Source: Negadavirga shengliensis
GTDB taxonomy: Bacteria > Bacteroidota > Bacteroidia > Cytophagales > Cyclobacteriaceae
DNA: 64,000 nucleotides
Reading direction: 5' to 3'
Assembly (NCBI RefSeq): GCF_042652345.1
Contig: NZ_JBHSJJ010000020.1
Span: forward strand, 1 to 64,000
This document shows positions 52,360 through 61,468 of the stretch, piece by piece (the first letter of the stretch is position 1; the number at the start of each line of letters is the position of its first letter). The notes beneath the pieces were generated by a model. That model saw nothing but the letters and a program-made list of their open reading frames with translations. It was not told the origin of the DNA and made no database searches. The position numbers and the translations under genes were made by a program.

Positions 52360-53313
52360 TCAGCCAATAATTTCCATTAAAAGCTTTTTGGTGGCATGGA
52401 TTCCCTCTTCCGCATTCATTTTGGCATATCCGCCTCCCCATTCGATCCCTACATAGCCTTCAAATCCAAAAGCGCCGACGATGTTCATCATTTTTGGGAA
52501 GTCTATCGTGGTATCCTGGCCATTGGGGCCGATACCCATGGATTTGGCACTTACCCCCTTAGCATAGGGCATGAGTTGGGCCATTCCTACCAGAGGGTCA
52601 TAAAAAATGCCTTTTTCCATATCTATTCCAAAATTTCCAAAATCCGGCAAAGTGCCACAGTAATCATGGTCGACGGCCCTCATCACCTCAGCCAGCCATC
52701 TCCCGTTGCTGGAAAATCCCCCATGGTTTTCTACCACAATGCTGATGTCATTTTTCTGTCCGTAATCCACCAATTGGGACAAGCCGTCTGCAAAATAGTT
52801 TTTGGCATCCTGGTAATTGGCGTCACGATAGCCAGAGGCATTGACCCTGATTGCATGGCAGCCCAGGTATTTGGCGGCGTCCACCCATTTATGATGGTTT
52901 TGGGCAGCCTTTTTTCTCTCATCCGATTTCGGGCTGGCCAGGGCGCCCTCAGTTCCCCACATATCCACCATGATAAGGACATTTCTGACCCCATGATCAT
53001 CGCTTCTTTGCTTGAGTTCTCTGAGGTAATTTTGGTCGGTTTCCCTTCCTTTGAAAAAACTGCTTACGTATTCCACGGCCTCAATGCCGAATTCTTTCTT
53101 GGAAGTTTCGGGAAATTCGAGATTGCTGATTTTTTCCGAATTCAACCAGTCCCGTAAGGACCATTCAGCGAGCGACAGCTTATAGGGAGAGGTTTTCGCG
53201 GTTGTTTGTTTATATGGCGCTGCACTTGATGAAGTAGCAGTGGCTCCCGAGAGAATAGCCAGTCCGAGTCCTGCTTTGACAGAATCTTTAAAAAACTTTC
53301 TTCTTTGGGTCAT
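52360..53313 (-). CDS. Exported TIM-barrel sugar isomerase/epimerase-like protein (2)
   Basis: About 317 residues. The start at 53313 gives MTQRRKFFKDSVKAGLGLAIL, a twin-arginine signal; the ATG 12 codons upstream would precede it with extra residues. The barrel contains FGIEAVEYVSSFF, HAIRVNASGYRD, ISIVVENHGGFS, DYCGTLPDFGNF and YVGIEWGGG, with the glutamate and histidine ligands expected for the AP_endonuc_2 family. It follows the DoxX gene and precedes the DUF1080 gene. It is probably part of the same glycoside pathway, but the reaction is unproven. Confidence 0.84.
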   Translation of the reverse strand: MTQRRKFFKDSVKAGLGLAILSGATATSSSAAPYKQTTAKTSPYKLSLAEWSLRDWLNSEKISNLEFPETSKKEFGIEAVEYVSSFFKGRETDQNYLRELKQRSDDHGVRNVLIMVDMWGTEGALASPKSDERKKAAQNHHKWVDAAKYLGCHAIRVNASGYRDANYQDAKNYFADGLSQLVDYGQKNDISIVVENHGGFSSNGRWLAEVMRAVDHDYCGTLPDFGNFGIDMEKGIFYDPLVGMAQLMPYAKGVSAKSMGIGPNGQDTTIDFPKMMNIVGAFGFEGYVGIEWGGGYAKMNAEEGIHATKKLLMEIIG

Positions 53314-53389
53314 GGTAAAGATAATTAAAGGTTGTGAAAATATTTTCAAACCGAAATTAGGAAAGAATTACCAAAGAACCGCTAATAAT

Positions 53390-53911
53390 TTACTTGGTAG
53401 GTTGGTCTTTTAGTCCTCCGGTAGGCCTTTTTTCCAGAAAGCCCCCCATCACCAAGCCAGCTCCTATCAATACCAGATTTTTAAAGATGTACTGACCTTC
53501 CAAGGTAGGTACAAACGGTATTATTTCAAAAACCTGATCGGGAAAGAGAAACACCGGAAGGAATGTGCCTGGCAACTGAAGAAACAAAAGCAGCAGGGTC
53601 AGTCTCATGAATTTTCCAAATAAAAGTCCCAAGCCGATGAGCACTTCCCAAATTGCCAAACCCGTATTGATCTGGGATGACGAGAAGAGACCAAATGTAA
53701 TCATAGAAATCGTGGCTTCGGCTAAATCTTCCGCAGGACTCAGGTCCGGAAAAAATTTAAGAGCCCCGAACCACAGGAAAATGATGCCGATGCTGATCCT
53801 TAAGACAAACAGCCCATTGGCTTTCATCCAGGATACCATTTTTCTGTCTATTTTCCGATAGGTGCTGGACTGTTTTATCTCTTCATCTACCTTTGTTGTT
53901 TTTTCACTCAT
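53390..53911 (-). CDS. DoxX-family membrane protein
   Basis: A 173-residue protein with a charged cytoplasmic start (MSEKTTKVDEEIKQ) and four helices. The first is LRISIGIIFLWFGALKFFPDLSPAEDLA, the signature of the DoxX/DUF417 type. Distant relatives are linked to quinone or thiosulfate metabolism, but the role of this subfamily is unknown. A start at 53956 is possible but adds an unlikely leader. It sits 76 bp before the second TIM-barrel gene and may supply an electron link, which is a guess. Confidence 0.8.
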   Translation of the reverse strand: MSEKTTKVDEEIKQSSTYRKIDRKMVSWMKANGLFVLRISIGIIFLWFGALKFFPDLSPAEDLAEATISMITFGLFSSSQINTGLAIWEVLIGLGLLFGKFMRLTLLLLFLQLPGTFLPVFLFPDQVFEIIPFVPTLEGQYIFKNLVLIGAGLVMGGFLEKRPTGGLKDQPTK

Positions 53912-54092
53912 CTGAACGCTCCGTGAAGTTAATGGATGATAAAAAACATTCAGCAATATTTATTCCTAAATTTGAAGTGTATGTTTGTTATTACGGGTGA
54001 CCCGGGATTAGGGTATGAGCTATGGTTTTAATTCTTTATAAAATTAGACCGGCAATATAGCTGTGGTGAGCTTGATGGCGGTTTTGTTGCAG

Positions 54093-55748
54093 ATGATGGA
54101 GGAATCGTTTGATTTTTGGAAATTCCTGGCAGGAATTGGTATTTTCCTTTGGGGGATGAATCAATTGGAGTTTGCCCTAAGGGAACTGGCGGGTAAATCC
54201 TTTAAAGATTTATTGCAGCGTTTCACAGATACGGGGTGGAAAGGTATCCTTGTGGGGACGTTGATCACGGCCATACTCCAGAGCAGTTCGTTGGTGACCT
54301 TAATGGTTTTGGCTTTTTTAGGAGGGGGGATGATCAGTCTGAGAAATTCCCTTGGAGTGGTTTTGGGTGCAAACCTGGGAACTACTTTTACGGCCTGGAT
54401 CGTAGCCACGTTGGGTTTTAAAATAAGCGTTGCGGACTTTGCTTTTCCCTTTCTGGCTTTGGGAACTTTGACGTACCTGTTTATGTCCAGCCGCCCGTTT
54501 CTTAAAAATTCAGGTATTTTTTTAGTAGGATTCGGGTTACTGTTCCTGGGCTTGGACTTTATGAAAACCGCCATAGAGAATATAGCTGAACAAATAGACC
54601 TCCGGGATTATACCGGTTATGGGTTATGGGTGTTTTTGTTGGTTGGGATTGTGGTGACAGCCCTCATCCAATCCAGTTCGGCAATGATTGTGATTGTATT
54701 AAGTGCCCTTAACGCTGATGTGATCGAAATGAACCATGCCCTTGCGCTTACTATCGGAGCAAATATAGGGACTACTTTTACGCTGGTGATAGGCGCCATA
54801 GGGGGGACGGCTGATAAAAAAAGGCTCTCCCTGGCAAACCTGATATTCAAATCCGTAGCGGGAGTTTCCACATTTTTCCTTATCGACGAGATGATTTCAC
54901 TTGCTGCCGGGGTTTTTCAGATTGCAGACCCTCTAATGGAATTGGTTTTGCTGAATACCCTGATCAATGTTTTCGGCATATTGATTTTTTATCCGTTTTT
55001 AGGAAACATGGAAAAGTGGCTTAGAAAACAATTCGGAAGTTCTGAACCGAAGGGTGTATCGGTTTTCATAAAGCATGTCAGTACCGAAATGCCTTCTGTG
55101 GCCATCCTTTCTTTTGAGAAGGAAATCGCCTTGGTTTTGGACAGGACAATGAAATTCATTAAAAAACTGATGACCAAAAGTTTTGGTCCCAAAAAAGACG
55201 CTTCGGTATGGAAGAGGATTATCTACCAACCGAAGGACCTGATGTCGGAATATGCGATGTTAAAATACCTGGAGGATGAACTGACGGAATACGGCATTCA
55301 CGTCCAGGAAGAGAATTTGAGAGCGGAAGAGGCAGAAAGCCTGATGCTGATGATGAGGGCACTCCGTTCAATGGTATATGGTGCCAAGGAATTCAAAGAT
55401 ATCATCCATAATATAAAAGAAATGGAAGCATCAGAGGATCCTTTGGTCAGTGAATTGTTGCAGAACCTCAAGGAAACCGTCATTGCGTGCCTGAGTCAGT
55501 TGAAAACCTATCATGAAGGGGATCGTTATGAGGATAATTTATTGGTGGAAGAAAAGCCGAGCGTGCGCTTCGGATATTTTGAAATCATCCATTCTTTATA
55601 CCAAAAGCTGAAATTTCATAAACCTGATGTGCCCATCTCCACCTTGACCAATGTGATCAGGCAGGTGTTTTCAGGTTTGGACCATATGGGGGATGCCGTG
55701 ATATACCTCCACAGGATTCACGAAGGAAAAAAACCAAGGCCGGCTTGA
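54093..55748 (+). CDS. Na+/phosphate cotransporter with PhoU-like domain
   Basis: About 551 residues of the NptA/PF02690 family. Two inverted repeats carry the QSSS signature: ILQSSSLVTLMVLAFLGGG near 70 and ALIQSSSAMIVIVLSALN near 200. Each is followed by GANLGTTFTAW or GANIGTTFTLV. The cytoplasmic C-terminus (about 330-545) has PhoU-like helices. It imports phosphate with sodium, or possibly exports it. The family usually opens close to FDFWKFLAGIGIFLWGM, so the ATG at 54093 is preferred. GTG 54063 and ATG 54075 are alternatives. Confidence 0.9.
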   Translation: MMEESFDFWKFLAGIGIFLWGMNQLEFALRELAGKSFKDLLQRFTDTGWKGILVGTLITAILQSSSLVTLMVLAFLGGGMISLRNSLGVVLGANLGTTFTAWIVATLGFKISVADFAFPFLALGTLTYLFMSSRPFLKNSGIFLVGFGLLFLGLDFMKTAIENIAEQIDLRDYTGYGLWVFLLVGIVVTALIQSSSAMIVIVLSALNADVIEMNHALALTIGANIGTTFTLVIGAIGGTADKKRLSLANLIFKSVAGVSTFFLIDEMISLAAGVFQIADPLMELVLLNTLINVFGILIFYPFLGNMEKWLRKQFGSSEPKGVSVFIKHVSTEMPSVAILSFEKEIALVLDRTMKFIKKLMTKSFGPKKDASVWKRIIYQPKDLMSEYAMLKYLEDELTEYGIHVQEENLRAEEAESLMLMMRALRSMVYGAKEFKDIIHNIKEMEASEDPLVSELLQNLKETVIACLSQLKTYHEGDRYEDNLLVEEKPSVRFGYFEIIHSLYQKLKFHKPDVPISTLTNVIRQVFSGLDHMGDAVIYLHRIHEGKKPRPA

Positions 55749-55775
55749 GCTTCCGTCAAGAGGCTTTGGTTTTTT
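55727..55775. terminator. Terminator at the end of the phosphate transporter gene
   Basis: An A7-CCAAGGCC arm (55727-55741) pairs with GGCTTTGGTTTTTT (55762-55775, one G-U). The stem begins inside the last codons of the transporter gene. The next gene converges on it, so it may serve both. Confidence 0.75.
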
Positions 55776-55783
55776 CCGTTTGG

Positions 55784-56611
55784 TCATTCAAATTTCACAC
55801 TCAAAACCGGGATCTCGGTCTTGTACAATACCGTTTCCGTAACACCTATTTGATAGCTTGAATTGGATTTACGGGTGTTGGAGGCGATCCCGATCAAGCC
55901 TGCTTTCTGATTTTCCGAGAAATCGATTATCCCTTTTTCCGCTTCGTCATGATTATAAATATGCCTGTGGATAATCAGGTCCTCATTACCAGAACCGTAT
56001 TTACGCATCAATTCTTCAGCTTTGCCGCTGTTGGTGAACTTCGATGGTGTATTGATATAAAGGAAATAGACGGAGGCTCCCAGGGATTTTATCAAAGGTT
56101 TCATCCTGACGAAAGCAGGCCTGCTGTCCTCGTTGAACAGGGAGGCGAAGACCATTTTTTTCATGGCCCTTCTATCCACCACTCTTTTTACTGCCAATAC
56201 CGGGGAATCGGCGAACCGAAGGACTTTTTGCATGGTCGAGCCTATGAATTTGCCTTCTTCGTAGCCCCTGCCGTAAGCACCGATAATGATAAGGTCTGCC
56301 ATTTGTTTTTTTGCGGTTTCTGCTATACAATGCGCGGGAATTCCTACCTCTACCACTGCCTCTACGGGATTATGTTTCACCTTATGGTCTATGATGAAGG
56401 CCTTTAGTTTATCAATTGCCTCTGATTGCCTGTCGAGGATTTCCTGATGCCTGGCTTTTTCTTTCTCGGATAGGTTTTTCCAATCTACTGTGGTATTGAC
56501 CACATTGATACAGGTTATGGAGGCATCCCCTTTGGCTGCAATCTTTACCGCACTTAAAAAGGCTTTTTCTGAATAAGGGGAAAAGTCGATGGGAACAACA
56601 ATTCTTTTCAT
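55784..56611 (-). CDS. Tandem universal stress protein
   Basis: A 275-residue protein made of two UspA domains. The first (about 1-147) has RIVVPIDFSPYS, ADLIIIGAYGRGY and GSTMQKVLRFADSPVLAV, a full ATP-binding GxxG(x9)G(S/T)-like motif. The second (about 150-275) has lost most of it (ASNTRKSNSSYQIG). This two-domain form is common in Bacteroidota. It is induced by stress in relatives, but no regulatory site could be recognised. The start at 56611 fits the domain. Confidence 0.92.
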   Translation of the reverse strand: MKRIVVPIDFSPYSEKAFLSAVKIAAKGDASITCINVVNTTVDWKNLSEKEKARHQEILDRQSEAIDKLKAFIIDHKVKHNPVEAVVEVGIPAHCIAETAKKQMADLIIIGAYGRGYEEGKFIGSTMQKVLRFADSPVLAVKRVVDRRAMKKMVFASLFNEDSRPAFVRMKPLIKSLGASVYFLYINTPSKFTNSGKAEELMRKYGSGNEDLIIHRHIYNHDEAEKGIIDFSENQKAGLIGIASNTRKSNSSYQIGVTETVLYKTEIPVLSVKFE

Positions 56612-56807
56612 GTTTTTCTCGGGTTTTGTTTTGGTATACCCCAAAATAACAAAATACAGCTGATTATAAACATGACGAATGTCATTCAGGAACTTGACAC
56701 TTTTCCACCCAGTGTCCTGTCAATCATGATATTTCAGGTTATATCCGGATTCTATTATAATTGATCATAGAGAAAAGATCGCGGACTGCTTTTTCGTGAT
56801 CAATAAC

Positions 56808-57410
56808 TCAGAGATTGCCTATTTTGATGTTTTTGAACTGAATACTCATCTCATTATTCGGATGAAGCTGTAGGCCAACCGGGCCCTTTTCCGGCATGTT
56901 CTCTGAAGTATAGGTCATCACTTCTTTTCCGTTGAGCCAGACGGTGTAGGTTTCGTCCACCAATTTTATCCTCATGGTGTTCCAGTCATCATTTTTTAAC
57001 AGGGCTGGCACCCCTTCGGCTTCTACGGGATAGGCTTTGCCCGGGATGTAGGGGGAAGCTGTCATATCCCGCTTCAGCGAACCTGAGATCCCTATTTGTA
57101 TCTGGTCTTTTTCAGATCTCAAAAACACGCCCGAATCTACCACGCCATCACCCATTAGAAAATCAAGCTCTACTATAAAATCTTTGTATTTCTTTTTTGT
57201 CCATAAGGTGGAACCTGTTTTGGTGGGGTCATTTTTTACGGACAGCAGCCCGTCCTCTACCTTCCACCAGATGTTTTCAGCAGGCTCTACCGTCCATCCT
57301 TTGAGGTTTTTGCCGTTAAAAATGCTTTTCATTTTCACCTCTTGGGCAAACAGCAGGGAAAGGCTGAAAAACATCAGTAAAAAAACGGGTATCATTTTGT
57401 TGATTTTCAT
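56808..57410 (-). CDS. Single-domain DUF1080 protein
   Basis: A 200-residue exported protein with a signal peptide (to LLFAQE near 24) and one DUF1080 domain (about 28-200). The domain contains MKSIFNGKNLKGWTVEP, DFLMGDGVVDSGVFLRS, YTVWLNGKEVMTY and PVGLQLHPNNEMSIQFKNI. It shares its fold with the tandem DUF1080 at 50791 and is therefore a paralog. It is the last gene of a minus-strand group with a phosphotriesterase-like protein and a polyphosphate glucokinase-like kinase. A lyase/hydrolase step on 3-keto-sugars is inferred from the family. Confidence 0.87.
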   Translation of the reverse strand: MKINKMIPVFLLMFFSLSLLFAQEVKMKSIFNGKNLKGWTVEPAENIWWKVEDGLLSVKNDPTKTGSTLWTKKKYKDFIVELDFLMGDGVVDSGVFLRSEKDQIQIGISGSLKRDMTASPYIPGKAYPVEAEGVPALLKNDDWNTMRIKLVDETYTVWLNGKEVMTYTSENMPEKGPVGLQLHPNNEMSIQFKNIKIGNL

Positions 57411-57480
57411 GGGTTGGTCATTTAGGTAATTTGAGTCGTTTGTATATTTATTTGATTTGTTCAGGAACGGTTAAAGGGTA

Positions 57481-58491
57481 TTAAGAAGTGCTTCTGACGC
57501 GAACAGCAAATGCCTTGGCAGGATTTTTTTCCAATAATTGCCTGATGTCTGCCTCTTCCCATCCATTTTCCAGCAGCAGGGGAATAAATTTTCGGGTTAT
57601 GGTACTGAATGGCCGGAAATCTCCTCCGCTTTCTTCCCCTGGAGAGTACCAACCGGCATCATGTGAAATAAGCATTTTGTGGGTCAATCCATTCTGCTTA
57701 AGGTGTTGGGCCATTTCCAAATATTCATGCAGGTTATCTTCGTTGATGCCATCAAGGCTGATCCACACGCCTTTCCCCGCCATCTCGGTGTGTTTGCTAT
57801 AATCTTTTTCCGCCTGTGCATGCACCCAAATAAAAGCCTCGGGAGACACTCCTTCTTCCAAAAGAACCTGAATCTGCTGTTTTGCAGGCAAATAGGGACC
57901 TGTATGGGATGCGATCACCAACCCGGTCCGGAGATGAGTCAGGGCAGCTGCCCGTATGAGTTTTTGATGGATTTCAGACAGAGGGCCATTATTCACTCCT
58001 ATTTTGATAAAACCCGGACGTATTTCTGTGCCTTCTATTCCGTGTTTCCATTCTGAAACCCATCTTTCCGCCAGCTGTTCTACGGATTCAGAAAAGGCAT
58101 GCGCCGGAAGGTACTTATTGTCTACCGCCCCATAGTAGCCGGTATTGGTAAGGATATGCAGGCCTGCTTTATCAGATAACTCATACAACAACAAGGGATC
58201 CCTTCCCAGATAAGCGGGGGTACAATCAATCAGGCTATTGATGGAGAGGTCCTTAGCCTCCTTTAAATAAGGGAGCGTTACTTCTGCTACTTCGGACGAG
58301 TTCCAGCGGGCCCGTTTGATCTCACTGGCCCCGATAAAGTCTACCAGGATGTGCTCATGGATCAAGGTAGTTCCCAATTGTTCCGGGAGAATACTGCCTT
58401 TTACCGTCATGATCATATTTTCCTGGCTCCAGGATTTGTTCAGGGGAATGATGAACAACAAAAGACCGAATACCCAAAAGTGCCTGCCCAT
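57481..58491 (-). CDS. Secreted phosphotriesterase-family hydrolase
   Basis: A 336-residue amidohydrolase-fold protein with a signal peptide (MGRHFWVFGLLLFIIP to SWSQE). The binuclear metal site is recognisable: HxH in LIHEHILVD, the carboxylated lysine in GFIKIGV, histidines in VIASHTGPY and IWVHAQAEKD, and the aspartate in ISHDAGWYSPG. Members include lactonases and phosphotriesterases, and most have unknown natural substrates. The start at 58491 follows the kinase stop by 8 bp. It may process a sugar lactone in the same pathway, but that is inference. Confidence 0.87.
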   Translation of the reverse strand: MGRHFWVFGLLLFIIPLNKSWSQENMIMTVKGSILPEQLGTTLIHEHILVDFIGASEIKRARWNSSEVAEVTLPYLKEAKDLSINSLIDCTPAYLGRDPLLLYELSDKAGLHILTNTGYYGAVDNKYLPAHAFSESVEQLAERWVSEWKHGIEGTEIRPGFIKIGVNNGPLSEIHQKLIRAAALTHLRTGLVIASHTGPYLPAKQQIQVLLEEGVSPEAFIWVHAQAEKDYSKHTEMAGKGVWISLDGINEDNLHEYLEMAQHLKQNGLTHKMLISHDAGWYSPGEESGGDFRPFSTITRKFIPLLLENGWEEADIRQLLEKNPAKAFAVRVRSTS

Positions 58492-58499
58492 TTTTAAGA

Positions 58500-59255
58500 T
58501 CAAATTTGGACTACAGGCCATTCTTTGGCTGCCACCGCTGCGCCGATGATTCCGGCATCATTTCCTTTTTCCGCAGCAATGACAGGCACGTCAATGGTGA
58601 TGGTATCGATAAACTTGTCCATTTTTTTGCTGGCACCCCCACCCAGGATGAATAAATCGGGAGACAAAATGCGGACCGTATGTTTCAGGAATTTATTAAA
58701 ACGCTTCCCCCAGCTTTTATAGCTAAGGTTCTCTTTTTTTCTCGCAGAATCCGCAGCAAAATATTCAATGATCTCACCGTTTTTGTAGAAGATCCTTCCC
58801 AATTCAAAGTTGGGAATCAATTTGCCATCGTAAAAAACACCGGTACCCAATCCGGTGCCAATGGTTACCGTGATGACAAGCCCTGTTTTCCCCACCCCGG
58901 CACCGAAACTCATTTCTGCCAAACCCGCCGCATCCGCATCATTGATGACAGTGACGGGTAGTCCTGTCCGCTCCTGTAAGAGTTTGTCCACGGCTACTCC
59001 CACCCAGCTTTTATGGATGTTGCTTTTGGTCATCGATATCCCGTTGTTTACCACGGTAGGAAAACCGCAACCTATTGGGCCTTTCCAGTTAAAATGGTCA
59101 ACGATGGATTGGACAGCGTCGGCTACACCATCAGGTTTGGTAGGTTTAGGGGTGGGCACCCTGAACCTTTCTGCAGTCAGTTCACCGGTTTCAATATCTA
59201 CCGGAGCACCTTTGATGCCCGATCCTCCAATATCAATCCCTAATACTTCCATCAA
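58500..59255 (-). CDS. ppgK: Polyphosphate glucokinase-like ROK kinase
   Basis: A 251-residue ROK-fold kinase. The N-terminal phosphate loop GIDIGGSGIKGAPVD is the polyphosphate-glucokinase signature. The catalytic aspartate is in VINDADAAGL, the second phosphate loop is TIGTGLGTG, and FELGRIFYKNGEI-type text follows. It phosphorylates glucose using polyphosphate or ATP. It heads the minus-strand group with the phosphotriesterase-like and DUF1080 genes. A second ATG immediately follows the first, so the start may be 59252. Confidence 0.9.
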   Translation of the reverse strand: MMEVLGIDIGGSGIKGAPVDIETGELTAERFRVPTPKPTKPDGVADAVQSIVDHFNWKGPIGCGFPTVVNNGISMTKSNIHKSWVGVAVDKLLQERTGLPVTVINDADAAGLAEMSFGAGVGKTGLVITVTIGTGLGTGVFYDGKLIPNFELGRIFYKNGEIIEYFAADSARKKENLSYKSWGKRFNKFLKHTVRILSPDLFILGGGASKKMDKFIDTITIDVPVIAAEKGNDAGIIGAAVAAKEWPVVQI

Positions 59256-59431
59256 ACAAAGCTTTTTAAATTTGTGACTGTATTTTTTCAGCTTTCCAAG
59301 TTAAAAAAAATTACGCTTTTTATCCCTAATGAGCAGTTTAAATATAAAAGGCCTTATTTTTATATACCGAACGCGGATGCCAACAGGGAGCGTCCCGACA
59401 ACTAATAAAACCTATTAAAAACAATAAATCC

Positions 59432-60304
59432 ATGACAAATCTACAACAAAGAAGAGATTTCCTTAAAAAAGCTTCCTTACTGACGATGGGGGGTGTTTTG
59501 AGCCATAGCTGGCTTGACGCTGCCGACAAGCCCGGCAAAAACATAGGGTTACAACTGTATTCGTTAAGAGAGGATATCAATGATAACGTGGTACCTGTGC
59601 TCCAAAAAGTGTCAGAGATCGGCTACCGGAACCTGGAAGCAGCCAATTACCAGGACGGTAAGATTTACGGTAAAACACCTGCGGAAATGAAAAAAATCGT
59701 TTCTGACCTTGGCATGACCATGCAGAGTGCCCATGTGGGCGGCCCGCGGGATTATTCAAAAGACAGCCATGAGGAAGCCATGGACTGGTGGAAAAAGGCC
59801 GCTGAAGACCATGCCGCGGTGGGGGCCACTTATCTGATCAAGCCTTCCATGCCCATCCCTTCCACTTTGGATGAATTACGGGTGTGGTGTGACTACTATA
59901 ACCACATCGGAAAAATAGCGCAGTCGAACGGATTGGTCTTTGGGTTTCACAACCATTCCAGGGAATTTGAGAAAATCGAAGGGAAAGTGATGTATGACTT
60001 TATGCTTGAAAACACTGATCCCGCTCTTTTTTGCATGGAGTTGGATGTCTACTGGGCCAAAAAAGGCGGCTACGACCCGGTTGACTATCTAAAAAAATAT
60101 AAGGGGCGTTTTCCGCTTTTGCATATTAAAGATGAAAAAGAAATCGGCCAGAGCGGGGATATGGATTTCAAACCTATTTTCAAGGCGGCTTATGCCCAAG
60201 GGATGAAAGGGTATTTTGTTGAGGTGGAGCGGTATGACTATGAACCCATTGTGAGCGTGGAAAAAAGCTTTGACTTTTTGGCCAGGGCTTCCTATGTGAA
60301 ATAA
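59432..60304 (+). CDS. Exported TIM-barrel sugar isomerase/epimerase-like protein (3)
   Basis: A 290-residue AP_endonuc_2-type TIM barrel with a twin-arginine N-terminus (MTNLQQRRDFLKKASLLTMGG), so it is probably Tat-exported. The barrel text includes YRNLEAANYQDG, TYLIKPSMPIP, GLVFGFHNHSREFE, LFCMELDVYWAKKGG, LLHIKDEKE and GYFVEVERYD, which supply E, H, D and H metal ligands. It is the third such paralog in this window. It is divergent from the ppgK-like operon and is likely to work on a related keto- or aldo-sugar. Confidence 0.86.
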   Translation: MTNLQQRRDFLKKASLLTMGGVLSHSWLDAADKPGKNIGLQLYSLREDINDNVVPVLQKVSEIGYRNLEAANYQDGKIYGKTPAEMKKIVSDLGMTMQSAHVGGPRDYSKDSHEEAMDWWKKAAEDHAAVGATYLIKPSMPIPSTLDELRVWCDYYNHIGKIAQSNGLVFGFHNHSREFEKIEGKVMYDFMLENTDPALFCMELDVYWAKKGGYDPVDYLKKYKGRFPLLHIKDEKEIGQSGDMDFKPIFKAAYAQGMKGYFVEVERYDYEPIVSVEKSFDFLARASYVK

Positions 60305-60321
60305 GGCATTCTTAAGATAAT

Positions 60322-60373
60322 AAAAGAGGCTGTATGGGGAGAAATGGAATCCACTCCCTGCACAGCCTCTTTT
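60322..60373. terminator. Bidirectional terminator between TIM-barrel gene (3) and pirin
   Basis: A perfect 12-bp stem AAAAGAGGCTGT/ACAGCCTCTTTT with an inner GGGAG/CTCCC stem, placed in the short gap of two convergent genes. Confidence 0.85.
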
Positions 60374-60381
60374 CCTTGGAC

Positions 60382-61395
60382 TTATTTGATTTCCTCTCTT
60401 CCATCCGCGTGAACAGCGAACCGCCCCTTTTCTTTTGGATGGGTGTGTTCAGTGCTTGGCCAAGGCCATCCGCCGAACTGCGTCCTTTGGTATTGATAAA
60501 CAGCCTCCTGTATTTCCTGGTTGCTGTTCATGACAAAGGGGCCATGTTGGACCACCGGCTCGTTCAAGGGTTTTCCCTGTAGGAAAAGAAGCGCGGAAGG
60601 GGTGTCACCATTGGTATAGGTAAATGGCGCTCCCGGTTTCAGATCCAAAGAATGGCCGGCATCTATTATTTGATCTTCTATAGCTATTGTGCCTCCTTTA
60701 TAAAAAAAGAGACTTCTGTTGGTCTCGCCGGAAACAGCGGGCAAAGTGAATTTGCTTCCGGGTTCCATATGGATGAGCCAGATAGCCACTTCATGGTCAG
60801 GATCTGCCGCATAGGAGTCCGGGGCCGGAGCCGGAGAATGTTTTTTACCCAGGCTCCCACTTATTATTTTTATTCTGGTGATACGGCCGTTTTCATCCTT
60901 TTCCTCTACAAGGGGGATGTCCTCGTTCCACATCATCTTAAAATGGGCGGGGACGTTTTTCTTGGCCTTCGGAAGGTTAAGCCAGATTTGGAAAAGTAAC
61001 AATTCGTTCTTTTCGTCGTCTTTAAGCAGAGGGAACATTTCAGAATGCATCACACCTCCGCCGGCTGTCATCCATTGCACATCACCGTTGCCAAAACGGC
61101 CCGCTGCGCCCAGGGAGTCAGAATGGTCTACCAACCCCCGTTCTACCAAGGTCACTGTTTCGAAACCCTTGTGGGGATGGGCGGGGAAACCGGGAACTTT
61201 AGAGCCATGGTACATCCGCCAGCCGTCCTTCTGGACAAAGTCCTGACCGATAGTTCGGCCGGACAGAGATGCATCCGGGCCCATATCGCCGTTTCCTTTT
61301 GGGAAGATGTCATGGTGGTAAGCACAAAATAAAAACGGGTCTTGGGTTTGCCAATGAAAACCCAAGGGCCTTATGGTTTTGATAAGTGTCTTCAT
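60382..61395 (-). CDS. Pirin-family protein
   Basis: A 337-residue bicupin. The metal-binding histidines and glutamate lie in FPAHPHKGFETVTLVERG, VDHSDSLG and GGGVMHSEMFP of the N-terminal cupin. Both the pirin (PF02678) and C-terminal pirin_C (PF05726) halves are present. Some bacterial pirins are quercetin dioxygenases, others redox-linked regulators. Longer than YhhW (about 230-240), it belongs to the larger form. It has no close operon partner except the downstream barrel gene 73 bp away. Confidence 0.93.
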   Translation of the reverse strand: MKTLIKTIRPLGFHWQTQDPFLFCAYHHDIFPKGNGDMGPDASLSGRTIGQDFVQKDGWRMYHGSKVPGFPAHPHKGFETVTLVERGLVDHSDSLGAAGRFGNGDVQWMTAGGGVMHSEMFPLLKDDEKNELLLFQIWLNLPKAKKNVPAHFKMMWNEDIPLVEEKDENGRITRIKIISGSLGKKHSPAPAPDSYAADPDHEVAIWLIHMEPGSKFTLPAVSGETNRSLFFYKGGTIAIEDQIIDAGHSLDLKPGAPFTYTNGDTPSALLFLQGKPLNEPVVQHGPFVMNSNQEIQEAVYQYQRTQFGGWPWPSTEHTHPKEKGRFAVHADGREEIK

Positions 61396-61468
61396 AATGA
61401 GTTAAATGTATATACATCAATTAAGCCGTTTTTCTGCCAAAAAGTTCCCTTGAGGCGGGTGGGGCGGA

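Noticed and set aside
54063..54092. GTG start for the Na/phosphate cotransporter
   Set aside because: The family begins close to the FDFWKFLAG segment; the extra ten residues are not expected, though they cannot be excluded.
56760..56804. ATTGATCA/TGATCAAT inverted repeat as a terminator of the DUF1080 gene
   Set aside because: The loop is nearly 30 nt and there is no T-run, so a terminator or operator cannot be supported.
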